Assembly: GCA_002049455.2 (NCBI GenBank)
Contig: KV919100.1
Location: 16,961 to 80,960 of the forward strand
Source: Porphyra umbilicalis
Taxonomy: Eukaryota; Rhodophyta; Bangiophyceae; Bangiales; Bangiaceae
Direction of reading: 5' to 3'
DNA: 64,000 nucleotides
A program made the translations under genes and the position numbers. A model generated the notes under the pieces. It was not told the DNA's origin. It ran no database searches and saw only the letters and a list, made by a program, of their open reading frames with translations. Shown here piece by piece: positions 1-10,398 of this stretch. Positions within the stretch are counted from its first letter, which is position 1, and each line of letters begins with the position of its first letter.

Positions 1-238
1 GAGGACAACCAGGGATAATAATGAGGAACATCACAGCTGAGCAAACGTCTCTGACGACCAAACGACAAGCAGAACAGAACCCCCCGCGTGTGTACGCCAG
101 CGCGGCGCAAACGCCAGCTCGCCAGCACCACTGCCATGGACGCGGCGGCGACACGCGCGTACACGCGCACAACCACAATCCCCCCACACGCCCGCACAAT
201 GACCGCGCACCGGCGGGCGTGCGGTCCCCACATCATGC

Positions 239-273
239 CCCCCCCCCCCTCCCCCCCCCCCCCCCCCCCCCCC
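239..273. repeat. poly-C tract
   Basis: A run of about 35 bases that is almost pure C, lying just beyond the stop codon of the minus-strand gene that ends at 284. It is one of many G or C homopolymers in the first 10 kb. Its exact length is unreliable in any assembly. Confidence 0.9.
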
Positions 274-283
274 ACCGCGCCAC

Positions 284-1045
284 CTACAAGTCTGGAATCT
301 GAATCACCGGGCTCTCCGTCCCAAACAGCTGCGACGCCAGCACGAGCCCGAGCACCGCCAACACCGCAATCCCAATCCAGTTGTTGGCGTACGGGCTAAC
401 AACCTCCTTCTTGAGCTTCTCCTTGAGCTCCTCATCCACCCCCGTCACGCCCGCCGCCCGCGCTTCCGCCGACCGCCGGGCCTCCGCGCGGCGCGCGTCG
501 GCCTTGGCCGCGTCCGCCACGTCCACCCAATAATTCTTCCCCGACTTGGACGCCTCCCGCCCCGCGCCCGCGCCGACGAGCGGCACCGACTCGAGGGCCT
601 CCCAGTCAATGGGCGGCCCCGCCTCGGCGTCGGTCGGCGACGCCCCGCCCGACCGCCGCCGCCGCCGGCCGAGGGGCTTGACGGGCGCGTTGCGCCGCTT
701 TTGGGATTCGGTGCGCACGCCCGACGCGTCGGGGGGGGCGTTGAGGCCCGACGTGGGGGCGCGGGGGGGGGGGGGCGCACCGGCGCCGCGCTGGGGGGGG
801 GGGGGGGGACGGCGGGGGGGACGCCTCCCCCGCCGACGCTGACGGCGTGGCAGGGCGGGGGGGGGGGGGACCGCCGCCGCCGCCGCCGCCGCCGCCTCGT
901 CCTTGTCGGCGGCCATGCGCACCCGCGGGGCGGGGGCGACGGACGCGGGGCCGGTGGCGCCGCGACGGGGGAGGCCGCGGCACGTGGGCGCCGCAGGGGA
1001 CGCCAGCCGCCATGGCGGCGACACGCAAAAGGCGAGCGACGCCAT
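284..1045 (-). CDS. plastid-type single-span membrane protein, unknown function
   Basis: An ATG at 1045 opens a 253-residue frame. The N-terminal ~45 residues are rich in Ala, Arg, Ser and Pro and lack acidic residues, like a chloroplast transit peptide. Residues ~45-130 are low-complexity Ala/Pro/Arg. The last ~60 residues look like a genuine conserved domain: a charged helix (DEELKEKLKKEVVSPYANNW) leads into one hydrophobic span of about 18 residues (IGIAVLAVLGLVLASQLF), and a short hydrophilic tail ends PVIQIPDL. This layout suggests a small thylakoid or envelope protein anchored near its C terminus. I do not recognise the family. The low-complexity middle holds long G runs, so its exact length is uncertain. 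Confidence 0.6.
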   Translation of the reverse strand: MASLAFCVSPPWRLASPAAPTCRGLPRRGATGPASVAPAPRVRMAADKDEAAAAAAAAVPPPPALPRRQRRRGRRPPRRPPPPPQRGAGAPPPPRAPTSGLNAPPDASGVRTESQKRRNAPVKPLGRRRRRSGGASPTDAEAGPPIDWEALESVPLVGAGAGREASKSGKNYWVDVADAAKADARRAEARRSAEARAAGVTGVDEELKEKLKKEVVSPYANNWIGIAVLAVLGLVLASQLFGTESPVIQIPDL

Positions 1046-4000
1046 CGTTGGGTGGGGGGGGGGAGGGGGGGAGGGGGGGGAGGGACGGCAAGCGCAGAGG
1101 GGTGACGACGATGGGGAGGGACGGCAAGCGCAGAGGTATGACGACGATGGGGTGGTGGCGGTGGCGACGGCGGTCGTGTGTCGGAAACGAGTCTGGGGGA
1201 GAGGCGACGGCCGAGCCGTCGTCGGCTAAGTGGGGCGGCGGCCGCGGACGCCCGCGAGTGGGGACAAGCAGCACGTCGCTCCGCGCCCGCCCCGTCCCGC
1301 CACCGTGTGGTTTGCAATGCTCGATGCCGGGGCACGCCATGCGCGCCGCGCGGGGGTTTTGCAGCCGACCGACGCGCCACGGCGGCGGTCGGGCGGCGCC
1401 GAGATGGGGACGTGTGGCTGTCTGAGGGCGTTGGCTTGATCCGCACGGCCCCGAGATGGCCCCATCACCCGCGGGTGATTGCACCGTCCCGCGCGCGCCC
1501 GTCACCCCAATTCCCGTGGCGGCCGGGCTGACACGCTGCCGCCGCCCGCCGGCGGCGCCGCCGCCCCCGCGGCGGCGGCGCGGCGGGCACTGGCCATGGC
1601 CGCGCGGGGACGCGCCAGACGCGGCGGCGGCGGCCGGGGGGCTGGTCGACGCGGCGGGTGCGGGGGGGGAACGTGGACGGCGAGGCGCGGGCGCCGCGCC
1701 GTCGGCGCGGGGGCGCGACGACGCGGTCGCGCCGCCGCGCGCCCGCTGGGCCGTCGCCCGCCGGGCGCCGGGTGGCGCGTGCAGCGGCGGCGGCGGCGGC
1801 GGCGGCGCGGGGAGGGGGCGGTCGGCCGAGGCGCCGGCGCCGGGTGGGGGGGGTGGACCGCCGCGCATGCGGCGGCACCGGCGGTGGGTGTCGCCGCCTG
1901 CGGCGCCGCTGCAGCCGCCGCCGAAGGAGTGCACGCACGCGCCGGGGGGGGGGGGTCTGGGGGGTGTCGCCCACCGCCGCGCGGCCCGGCAGGGGCGGTG
2001 GTGTACCCACGGGCCGCCCCCGCGCGGCGGCGCCGCGTGGACGGACGGCGGCGACGCCGGGGGGCACGGCGCCCCGCGCGCGGGCGGGGGGGGGCGACCC
2101 CGACGGCCTCTCCACGGGGGCGGGCGTCGGCGCGCGCGCGCGCGCGCGCGCGCGTGCGTGCGGCCATTTTTGGGCGCGGCGGGGGGGCGCCTCTGGTGTG
2201 CCCCCGCGCCGCCCCCGTCGGTGCCCCTCTCTGGCGCACGCCGGACCGTGCACGCGTGTCGGGCCGCCACCGCGGCGGCGCCGTCGGGCGGGGCTTGCCG
2301 TCGTGGCCGTGCCCGCGGGCACCGGTGTCACCTCTGTCGGGGCGCGCCGCCGCGGGGACCGCCGCCACCCCGCGCTGCGGCACGACCGCGGCGGCGCTGC
2401 GGGGCTGGCGGGGGGGGGGGGAGGGTCCCCCCCTGCGCGCCGCGGGCGGGTGGCGCCGCCGCCGGGGGGGCGCGCGTGTCCCGACGGCGCCGCCGCTGCC
2501 GCCGCCGCGGCGGCGCCGCCGGCGGGGTGGCCACCGTTTGGGGGCCTGCCGCGGGTGGGCGACGCGGCGGCTGGCGGGGGTCACCCCCCGCCGGGCCCCG
2601 TGTCGACGTGCGTCGGCACGCACGTGGGTGGGTCTCGGTGCGGGCAAACGAAACACAATCAGTGCAGAGAGAAGGAGGTGGGCGACCAGCCGCGCCCACG
2701 CACCCAAGGGACACGATCCGGGAGGCGGTGCCAAGCACGACCTCGGTCGGCGGCCTCGGTGGTCGACGGCACGGAGCGCTCGCGCATGGAAGACGGAAGA
2801 ACCACCAGCGCACCGACGGGCGTTGGGTTCTCGCTGGACGTTGATCGCTTCAGGGACATCCGCTCGCGCCAATCTATTCCATCGATCGCCGTCTACATCT
2901 GCTGATTGCTGGTGTTGTTTTGTCAATGTGCCAACAAATGCGAGTACTGTATCGTCGACTGGCCAGCAAATGCGAGTAGTTTCATCCAACGGTCGCGACC
3001 AGCAGATTTCCCGCAGAAACGCCACCGTTGGCGCGCGTCATGCCGCGGACACAATGTGGAAGTCTGACCACAGCCGCCAGTGGCGTCAAGGCGGGGTCGT
3101 GCCCCCGACTCGAAACAGCAACCGTGCGCCACTGGAACGGTGTTGCAGAGTGGTGCCGCGAGGCCCTTTGGAAGCCCGGTCCATCCAAACAGGTTCTCTG
3201 CAGTGTTCCTCTCCCACCATGAGCAATCACACATCGACATTGTCTGACGAGCACCCACGTGGCCTCACTGCGCACCGCAAACTGCAGTTCGATAGGGGCG
3301 TCCCCCATCAGGGAGTTCCACGCCCATTGCTCAGAACGGGCCATCAGCGACGCACAAATCGCGCCTGCGCTGTCCTCATTGGGCGAATGGCACGCCTTGC
3401 AACAGCATACGGGGCTCTGTGCTCTGAGACAGGAGAAAAGCCCTGGCAGGAGAGGTGAAGTTGGACTGCAGCGGCGTGCACAGGGAAGGGAGCGCCCCGG
3501 TGGGTGAGGGACAGCCGCAACGGCCCGGCCGCGACGGCCAGATTTTTTCGCTGCGACCGAGGACTGCCTGGAGCTCATCTCGGTTGCACGTCCTGTGCCC
3601 CCGCATCCCCCACCAACGGACCGAGACCGCTTATCCTGGCCGCTGGTGTGGCTGGTGGCTGCTGTCAGGCGACACGTCGGCGCTTCGGCTCGTCGGCGGA
3701 AGCTAAACGTGCCACGCGTGGTCCGCAGAGGCAGGTCGGCTTGGTTCACGCCCCGTCTCGCGCACCTGCAGTCCCCCTCTCTCAACCGGGTTGAGTCAAC
3801 CCCAGACACAGCGCAGGGTGCCACGGGGCGGGTGAACGACCGCCTCGGGCTGTCGGCCAACGACGCGGCGTGCCACAAATCTGGCGGGTCGCACCTCCGC
3901 GCTTGCGCGGGGACCAGGGGGCGTCACCGTTCGCTCCAGATGTGGCTCAGCCGGAGGGTTGGCGACGGGCGTGGCAGCGTAGCCGGCGTCACGTCAGCAC

Positions 4001-5196
4001 GCCTTGCCCACCCACGGGCCTGCGACGGTTGGCCGCCGTGGCTCTGGGAGCCACCTCGCGGCTTAACCTGCCGAGGCCGTGCCACGCACAAGCTTAGGGT
4101 TGCAAAGAGGGTCGGGGAGCTGCTCGGCCAATGATAGCGCTGGGCACTGCGCTATACGGCAAGTTCTAAGGCACAACGGGGGCTACAAAAGCTGTGTGGG
4201 AGCGCTGTGTGAGCGCCCGCAGGCGCTAGTATGTAGTCAGCGCGCCCGGGACCCCAGGATACGGGCACCACTGGAAACCCCACCCAGGCGAGGGGGTCTG
4301 CGTGCCGTCTGTGCGCAGCCCACTCCGGTTCCGCCGCCGCAGCCCTGCCACGGGGCACCGCCCGACGCACCCGAAACGGCGGCATGGGCGGCGGCGTTGC
4401 CGCCGCGGCCGCCGGCGCCCGCGCGTGCGCGCAGAGTGCACGCCGCTGGCTCGAGCGGCGACGCGCCCACCCCGGGCGACGGCGGCCCGCGGGTGACGCG
4501 CGCTGGGCGCGGTGGCACACCCCGCCGCGGGAGGCGGCTGTGGTGGGTGAGGCGGGTCGACCCGCTGTGCACGGCTGCTGTGGCGTGGGGCGGCACACAG
4601 GGGGTGGACTCGTGGGGCGGTTTTCGGCTGTGCGAGGGCGCGCGCCCTGCGTCCCACCCCGTCGGTGCCGCTCGCGGGGCGCGTCTCGTGAACCTTTGTG
4701 TGTCACGAGTGCATCACGGCTGGTGTCAACCGCCGCTTGTTGACCCCCACGCCGTGCGGGCGGTGGAGGTGGGCGCTGCGTCCACGCCAGCGCGTGGCCG
4801 TTGATTTTTCATCCGTGCCGTCTGCGCCGACCCCGCAAAGGAGGATCCCCCCTTGCACGTTGTTGGCTCGGCGACGTCAAGGCTCCCGCCTTTCTTGGGG
4901 AGCAGGCGTCGGTGGACGCGGCCCGTACCCCCGCCGCGTGGGCGGATCGCGGCGTGCGGGGGCGTCGGCCCGTTGAGACCCGCGCCGAGGCGCGGCCGCG
5001 ACGGCGCGCGCCGCGTGGTCGCCGGCGACGGTCGTTCCAGCCGCCCCACCGGCGGCGGGAGGACACCCGCCGGCGGACACGCGGTAGCGTTGGGCGTACG
5101 TTCCGTCGCACGGTTTTCTCCCGCCGCCGTCCCGGCTGCGACTATTTATTGGTGCCCGCTGCGCTCGTTAGAACAGGCGGCGGCGGCGGCGGGACG
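1046..5196. other. GC-extreme intergenic DNA without a convincing gene
   Basis: From 1046 to about 2640 the DNA is nearly all G and C, with G runs, GGC repeats and a (GC)n microsatellite near 2130-2156. Long open frames exist in all six frames but encode only Ala/Arg/Pro/Gly-rich low complexity, as expected of stop-poor GC-rich DNA. From 2640 to 5196 the composition is milder, and open frames of up to 298 residues exist (for example 2982-3878 on minus). None shows a domain, a membrane segment or repeat conservation that I can recognise. Confidence 0.6.
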
Positions 5197-8100
5197 ATGC
5201 CGGCCATGTCGTCTTGGACGCCCGACGGCGTCGACGGTGGCGACGGCGGCGGCTACCGTCCCGTTTTTCCCGCATTGGCGTCGACCGGCGCGTCGGCCGG
5301 CGTGTTCCCGGCGGCGCCCCCGTCGTCGGCGGGCGCCGCCCGTCCGCCGCCGTCCCGCTGGACATCGTCGGCGGCGGTGGCGACCGCCGCGACGGGTGGG
5401 TGGCAGGCGTCGCCGCGCCGCGGCGACGGTGGCACGTGCACGAGCCGCGGGATGGGGTTGGGGGGGGCGAGCCGCGCGCCCACAGGCGCGCGCGGCGCCG
5501 CGTCGGCGCACGCAGAGCAGCGGTGGCGGCTTGAAATGTACGTTTGTAGGCGGGCTGCGTAGGGGTGTGTTGCACGCGCGTCTTTTTGCACGTTGGCATT
5601 GAGTGGTGGATGAAGCGGGTGGGGGGGGAGGGGGCGGGGGCGGTGCGCTGTGGCGGCTGTGCTGGCGCCATTGAGGACCACTGTCACCGCCGGCTGCGGG
5701 TCGGACCACGCTGCGGCGGGCGGGTCGGGGTGGCGGTGCTGCCAGTGGGCGCGCCCAGCGCTTCCGACACGTGGCAATGGTCGTGGCCGCCCGTTGCGCG
5801 GCTGCGCCCGCGCGCAGGTGGTCCGAGACGGCCGACGCGGCGCCGCGGTGCCGGCCACCGTGTCGGTTCGCCACGGGACGGGCGGGCGGCCACGGACACT
5901 GCCTCTTCCTGGTGGGTGGGCACTCCCAGACGGGCACTGAGCGCCGTTCCTGGGGGCACGCATGGGTCGTTCGCCCCAACCCGCCTACGTGCCCCCCCCG
6001 GGCGGCGGTGAGGACCTCACGCGGCAACCTGCCCGACCCCCCCGCAACGGCGGGTCAGCGCGGGTGCGGGCCGAGCTGCCGGCCAGACGCGCGGGTGCAA
6101 TGCATGATCATCATGACATGATGTCACGCGTCCTTGCCGTCCGGCAACCCCAGCGCGCGGGATGTGGCGGAGCAGACGGGGCGCTTGTGGCGACACAATG
6201 GATCCTGCGGTCGGGGGCGCCCCATCAACAATGGATCTGTGGTTGAAAGCGCCGGCTGGTTGGCTGTCGGCGGCGACGCTTCCGATCGAGCCCATGAGCC
6301 GTGGGGTCATTGCTTGCCATTGGCCGGCGGCGGCGGCGCCACGGCCTCTGCGGGCAGGCTGGGTGCTTGACAGCCGCCACCGTGGTGGTAGTCTCACCGG
6401 CAAGTGCCCGGGCCGGCTCTGGGAGCCGACGAACCGTGAAGTCGGGGCGATGGAGCACTCTGGTGACTGACGCTGTCAACGCTCTTGTTTGTCTGGTCCA
6501 CCTCGAGTGTCGTACCGTTTTCTGCTTTGATTGCCCCGCATTCCTCCCCCTCCGCGACACCATCTCGAATCCCTTGGTGCTCCTCTCGATCCCACCGCAC
6601 ATGGACTTGTCACCGGCCGTCCTGTGGGTGGTCGTGTGGGTTTGTTGGTTGTCTGACGGGGCTTTTCTCGTGCTCTGTTGCTGCAATGGCCTTGCGGTCG
6701 ACGCCCTGCGCCATTGGTCGTCGCATGCTTTCTCCTGATCGAATCCGTGCCTCCCCCCCCCCACCTTCGGTCGGTTGGATCACTGTATTCCCACCGCTAA
6801 TGCCATTTGACTCGTGGTCGGTTCTGTGCCTTGCTGGCTGTGCGGGCGTCTCGTGCTGCCGCTGCCACCAACGGACCACGGGATGAACCTCGTCCTTTGG
6901 CGTGTGTGTCACGTGCTCCGTTTCGGGTCTCCTCTCTTCGTCCCTGGGTGCCACGCCGTCTGTGTGTGAATGGTTGCCCGGTTTGTTTGGCCCTGCCCCT
7001 CCCTACCGGGTGTCACGACACTCCCACCAATCGCGCACGGACTCGACCGCGCTTGTCGGTGGGTGATCCGACTCGGCGCCTCCCTGTGGTCGCTGGCACA
7101 CGACCACCTACGCGGTTGCGCTCGTCGTTGTCATGGATTTTTTCATGCCGCGGGTGGTGGCTCCCGCCTGCGCCTGCCACGCCACGGCCGTGTGCTCGGT
7201 TTTGCGGCTCGCACACACTATCGTGATCCCCCCCGGCGGTGTGGGTTCCCCCCCGTTGCGGCCTCCGCTGCATTTTTTTGGCGCCCGCTCACCGCGCGGC
7301 CGGCGTCGGTCCCCTTTGGCTGCCCTGGCCCTGTGCTTGCCGGCTGCACGGCGACCCTGCTGATCGGTGGCAACGTGATACTTGCGCCTGTCATCCTGTT
7401 TGGCCGCTTCTGGGGTGCCGCATTCGCCTCATCGTGGTCTCCTACCCTTTCCCTGCGTGCGTGACCCCCGCCTGCGTTCCACCACCACGGCCACCTCACC
7501 CCATGTCTGCGTGGCGCCTGCCCCTTTTGGCGCCGCCGCCCGACGACCGTGCGTGCACATGTTCCCGTGTTCCTGCTCGCCGCCCGCCATGACCTGTCGT
7601 TGCGTGCTTGCAGTGTGCGCGCTTTTGCGGCCACGAGCCATGCGGCCCCCCCCGGGGGCAGCGTCGGCGGGAGTGCCGGCGGCACGGCGGCCGGCGGCCT
7701 GCCGATTGTGAGTGACGGCGGTGGTGTAGGGGGGGGAGGGGTGCTGCCGTCGAGCAGCGGTGGCAGCAGCAGCAGCGCCGGCGGCGGCGGCGGCTTTGAG
7801 GTGGCGCGCTGCAGCGCCTTTGGCGGCGGCTCGTCCAGCGAGTGCGGCGGCGGCAGCAGCGTTGAAGGTGGCGGCGGCGGCGCCCGCGGCGCGACGCGTG
7901 GGGGCATGCCCGCCCGTACCGCCGCGGATGCCAGTGCCGGTACTACGTCTGGCGGCGGCGTGTCGGGGGGCGGCCGCACCCCGCGGCCCGTCGCCCCCGT
8001 GCCGAGTGGCGGGTCTGCCCATGGCGCGTGTCACGGCGTCGGCGTGGCCGTCCCCTACGAGGCCACATGCTTTTATGAGGGCGCCTCCCCGTCGGGCCTG

Positions 8101-9904
8101 TACGGCGGCGGGGGCTTTGCGGTGGACCCCCTCGCCCCGTCGTACGCGCCCGTCGGGTCGGGCGGCGCCTTTGGCGGCGAGAGCCCCTACCCGACCCGCA
8201 GCGCGAGCGTCGGCCCCGGCGGCTATGGGCACGACCGCCGCCACGACGGGGGCAACTCGCTCCGCACGAGCCTCTCCTACCCGCTGGCGGGGCCGCTGTT
8301 TGGGGGCGGCGACGGCGGCGGGGCGGGTTGTGGCCCCATTGGGCCGCCCCCGCACCGCCGCGCCGCGTCCATGTCGGCGGCGGTGGGGGGGGGGGGGACG
8401 GGGGGTTTCCCCCTCAGCGGCCCTGCCGACGACGGTGACGGTGGGGAGGGGGGCGCTGCCGCGGGCGCCCTCTGGGACGAGACGAGCTCCCCCCTCGTGC
8501 CGACCGACCTCTTCCACGCGGCCCTGTCGCTGGGCGGCACCCCCCCGCGGGGGTCGTTCCGCGCGGGCCCCCCCGCCGTCAGGGGTGCCGCCCGCGCGCC
8601 GGGCGGTGGTGCCACGCCCCCGCCGACGCCGGCGGCGTCGGTGGCGGGCGGGGCAGAGGGGGGCGCCGCGGCCCCCCCCACCCCCCCACGCCCGGCGTCA
8701 ATGAACTGTACAAGACGGAGATGTGCCGCTCCTACGCGGAGAACCTCTACTGCCGCTACGGCGCCAAGTGCCAGTTTGCCCACGGCGAGGAGGAGCTCCG
8801 CGCCGTCAAACGGCACCCAAAGTACAAGACCAAGCTGTGCCGCAACTTTACCCAGTTTGGCACCTGCACGTATGGCCAGCGGTGCCGGTTCATCCACGAC
8901 ACGGGGGGGGGGGGGCATTGCTGGGCGGGCTCCGCCTCAACTGGGGCGCGTGCTTGGGGGGGGGGGGGGGGAGCTCGGCGCGCCCTACTCGCCGACGCCC
9001 CGCGCGCCCGCGTCAGCGCCGGTGCCGTCGGGGGGGGGGGGCGGCGCTAGCGCTCGCAGGGGGGGGGGGGGGCTGCTGGGCGGCGGCGGCGGCGGCGGCG
9101 GCGGTGGCATCTCTGCGGGGTTCACGCCCCTGTCGCCCACCGACCTGTCGATGGTGTCGTCGCGGTCCTTCACGCCGCCCACGTCGGCGCCCGCCGGCGC
9201 CTCGTCGCTGGCCGTGGGGGCGCCGTGCGTTCACGGCGTGCCGGCGGCGGCGCTCCTGGGCGGCGGCGGCACGCCGCTTTCCCTTCACTCCTCCCCGGCG
9301 GGCGCGCTCGTGGGCGGTCCGGGGGCGGCGCGGGGGGCGTCCCCTGGCGCTGCCGCGGCGCCGCCGCAGCAGCAACAGCAGCAGAGGCCGTACCTTCCGG
9401 TCATTCGGTATGGCGGACCGGGCGCGGGGGCGGCCGACGGCGGCGCCGCCGTGCCGCCGCCGTCCACGCCGTTGCTGGCGGCGGCCTGGGACTTTGGCGG
9501 CCGCGGTGGCGGCCGCGGTCACGCGGCGTCCACGTCTTGGGACGGGGCTGAGGCGCCGCAGAGCCTGTCGGCGGGACACTTTACGCTCGGCACCGCGGCG
9601 GGCGGCGTTGGCGCGATGCGCACGTCGTCGCGGCTGCGAGTGTTTGAAGACATCAAGGTACGTGGGGGGGTGGGGGGAGGCGGTGCGTGTGCCCGTGTCA
9701 CGTTGCGCCGCGCAGCGGGTCTCTGTCTGCTGTGCATGGCGCCGAGCGGTCGCTCCCTGATCAGTGTCCACCGCTCACGGCTCTGGCATACTAACCGCCC
9801 TGTGCTTGCGTTTGTACCTTGTGTCCCTTGCGCGAATCTCTTGACGCCCGCGGTCGCTTGTTTTGCCTCCACAGGCGCGCGCGGAGCAGCAGGCGCAGCA
9901 CTAG
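5197..9904 (+). CDS. tandem CCCH zinc-finger protein, TTP/TIS11 class (spliced; frame breaks in homopolymers)
   Basis: The core at 8700-8906 encodes two fingers, each C-x8-C-x5-C-x3-H ([20 protein letters not shown], then [20 protein letters not shown]), joined by an 18-residue linker. Each is preceded by the lead-in LYKTEM or KYKTKL. This is the tristetraprolin pattern; such proteins bind AU-rich mRNA 3' ends and promote decay. The flanks are Gly/Ser/Pro-rich with SP/TP sites. Model: exon 1 5197-5537, exon 2 7614-9657, exon 3 9875-9904 (ending QQAQH), about 804 residues. All junctions keep phase, with GTACGT donors. The fingers lie one frame off the flanks: one C seems missing in the runs at 8672-8687, and one G is extra at 8903-8915. 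The fingers are certain. Exon 3 is likely. Exon 1 and the 2.1-kb first intron are inferred. Confidence 0.7.
5538..7613 (+). other. putative long first intron of the CCCH gene
   Basis: It begins GTACGT at 5538 and ends in a T-rich stretch plus TTGCAG at 7613. The stretch 6480-7600 is richer in T and pyrimidines than surrounding coding DNA, as expected for an intron. The splice phase agrees on both sides. At 2076 bp it is much longer than the other introns deduced here (62-281 bp), so a separate 5' exon-like frame remains possible. No other gene is evident inside it. Confidence 0.4.
9658..9874 (+). other. last intron of the CCCH gene
   Basis: A 217-bp intron with donor GTACGT directly after an AAG codon and acceptor TTTTGCCTCCACAG. 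Splicing adds nine codons and a TAG stop at 9902-9904. Without splicing, the frame would run on into compositionally different DNA. Confidence 0.75.
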
Positions 9905-10398
9905 ATGGATCCTGCGACTGCCATGAGGGCCCAGCGCCCTCCGCGTGCTTCCTTGGTAGGGCGGCGTTGCCGGGTGCGCTCCGCTTTGCGTGCCGGCTCG
10001 CCCCGATGGGTCCCCCTAGCCACCGCGATGAGGGTGTCGTCACGGCCACCCTGCGCTCGTCTGTCGCTGCGGGGACCCGCCGGCCGCCTTTGTTTTGTTT
10101 TTAATATTCGCGTCTCCTCTATTGTTATGTGGAGCGATTGGCCCCGCCCGCTCGCTGGCCTGGCTGGGTACGGCCTCTTCCCAACAGCAGGCGGTGGTCT
10201 CGTTCTTTTTGATTGGTTGTTTTTGTATTTTGTGTGTGTTGCCTTCATGCTGTCTATCATATGCTGCCACCTATTGCACTAGCTTGGCGCGCTCCTGCGG
10301 AGGCCACAAGAGGAAAGGAGCGCGTGGGTTGATCCAGCGCGTCCATGTCAAGCAAACATAGTCTACAAGTGAAGAGACGTTGATATATGTGCACGGAA

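Noticed and set aside
1456..3458. Very long open frames (up to 659 residues) on both strands
   Set aside because: Stop codons are rare in DNA this GC-rich. The peptides are Ala/Arg/Gly/Pro low complexity and overlap in all frames.
2982..3878. 298-residue minus-strand frame in moderately GC-rich DNA
   Set aside because: No recognisable motif; alternative frames of similar length exist on the other strand.
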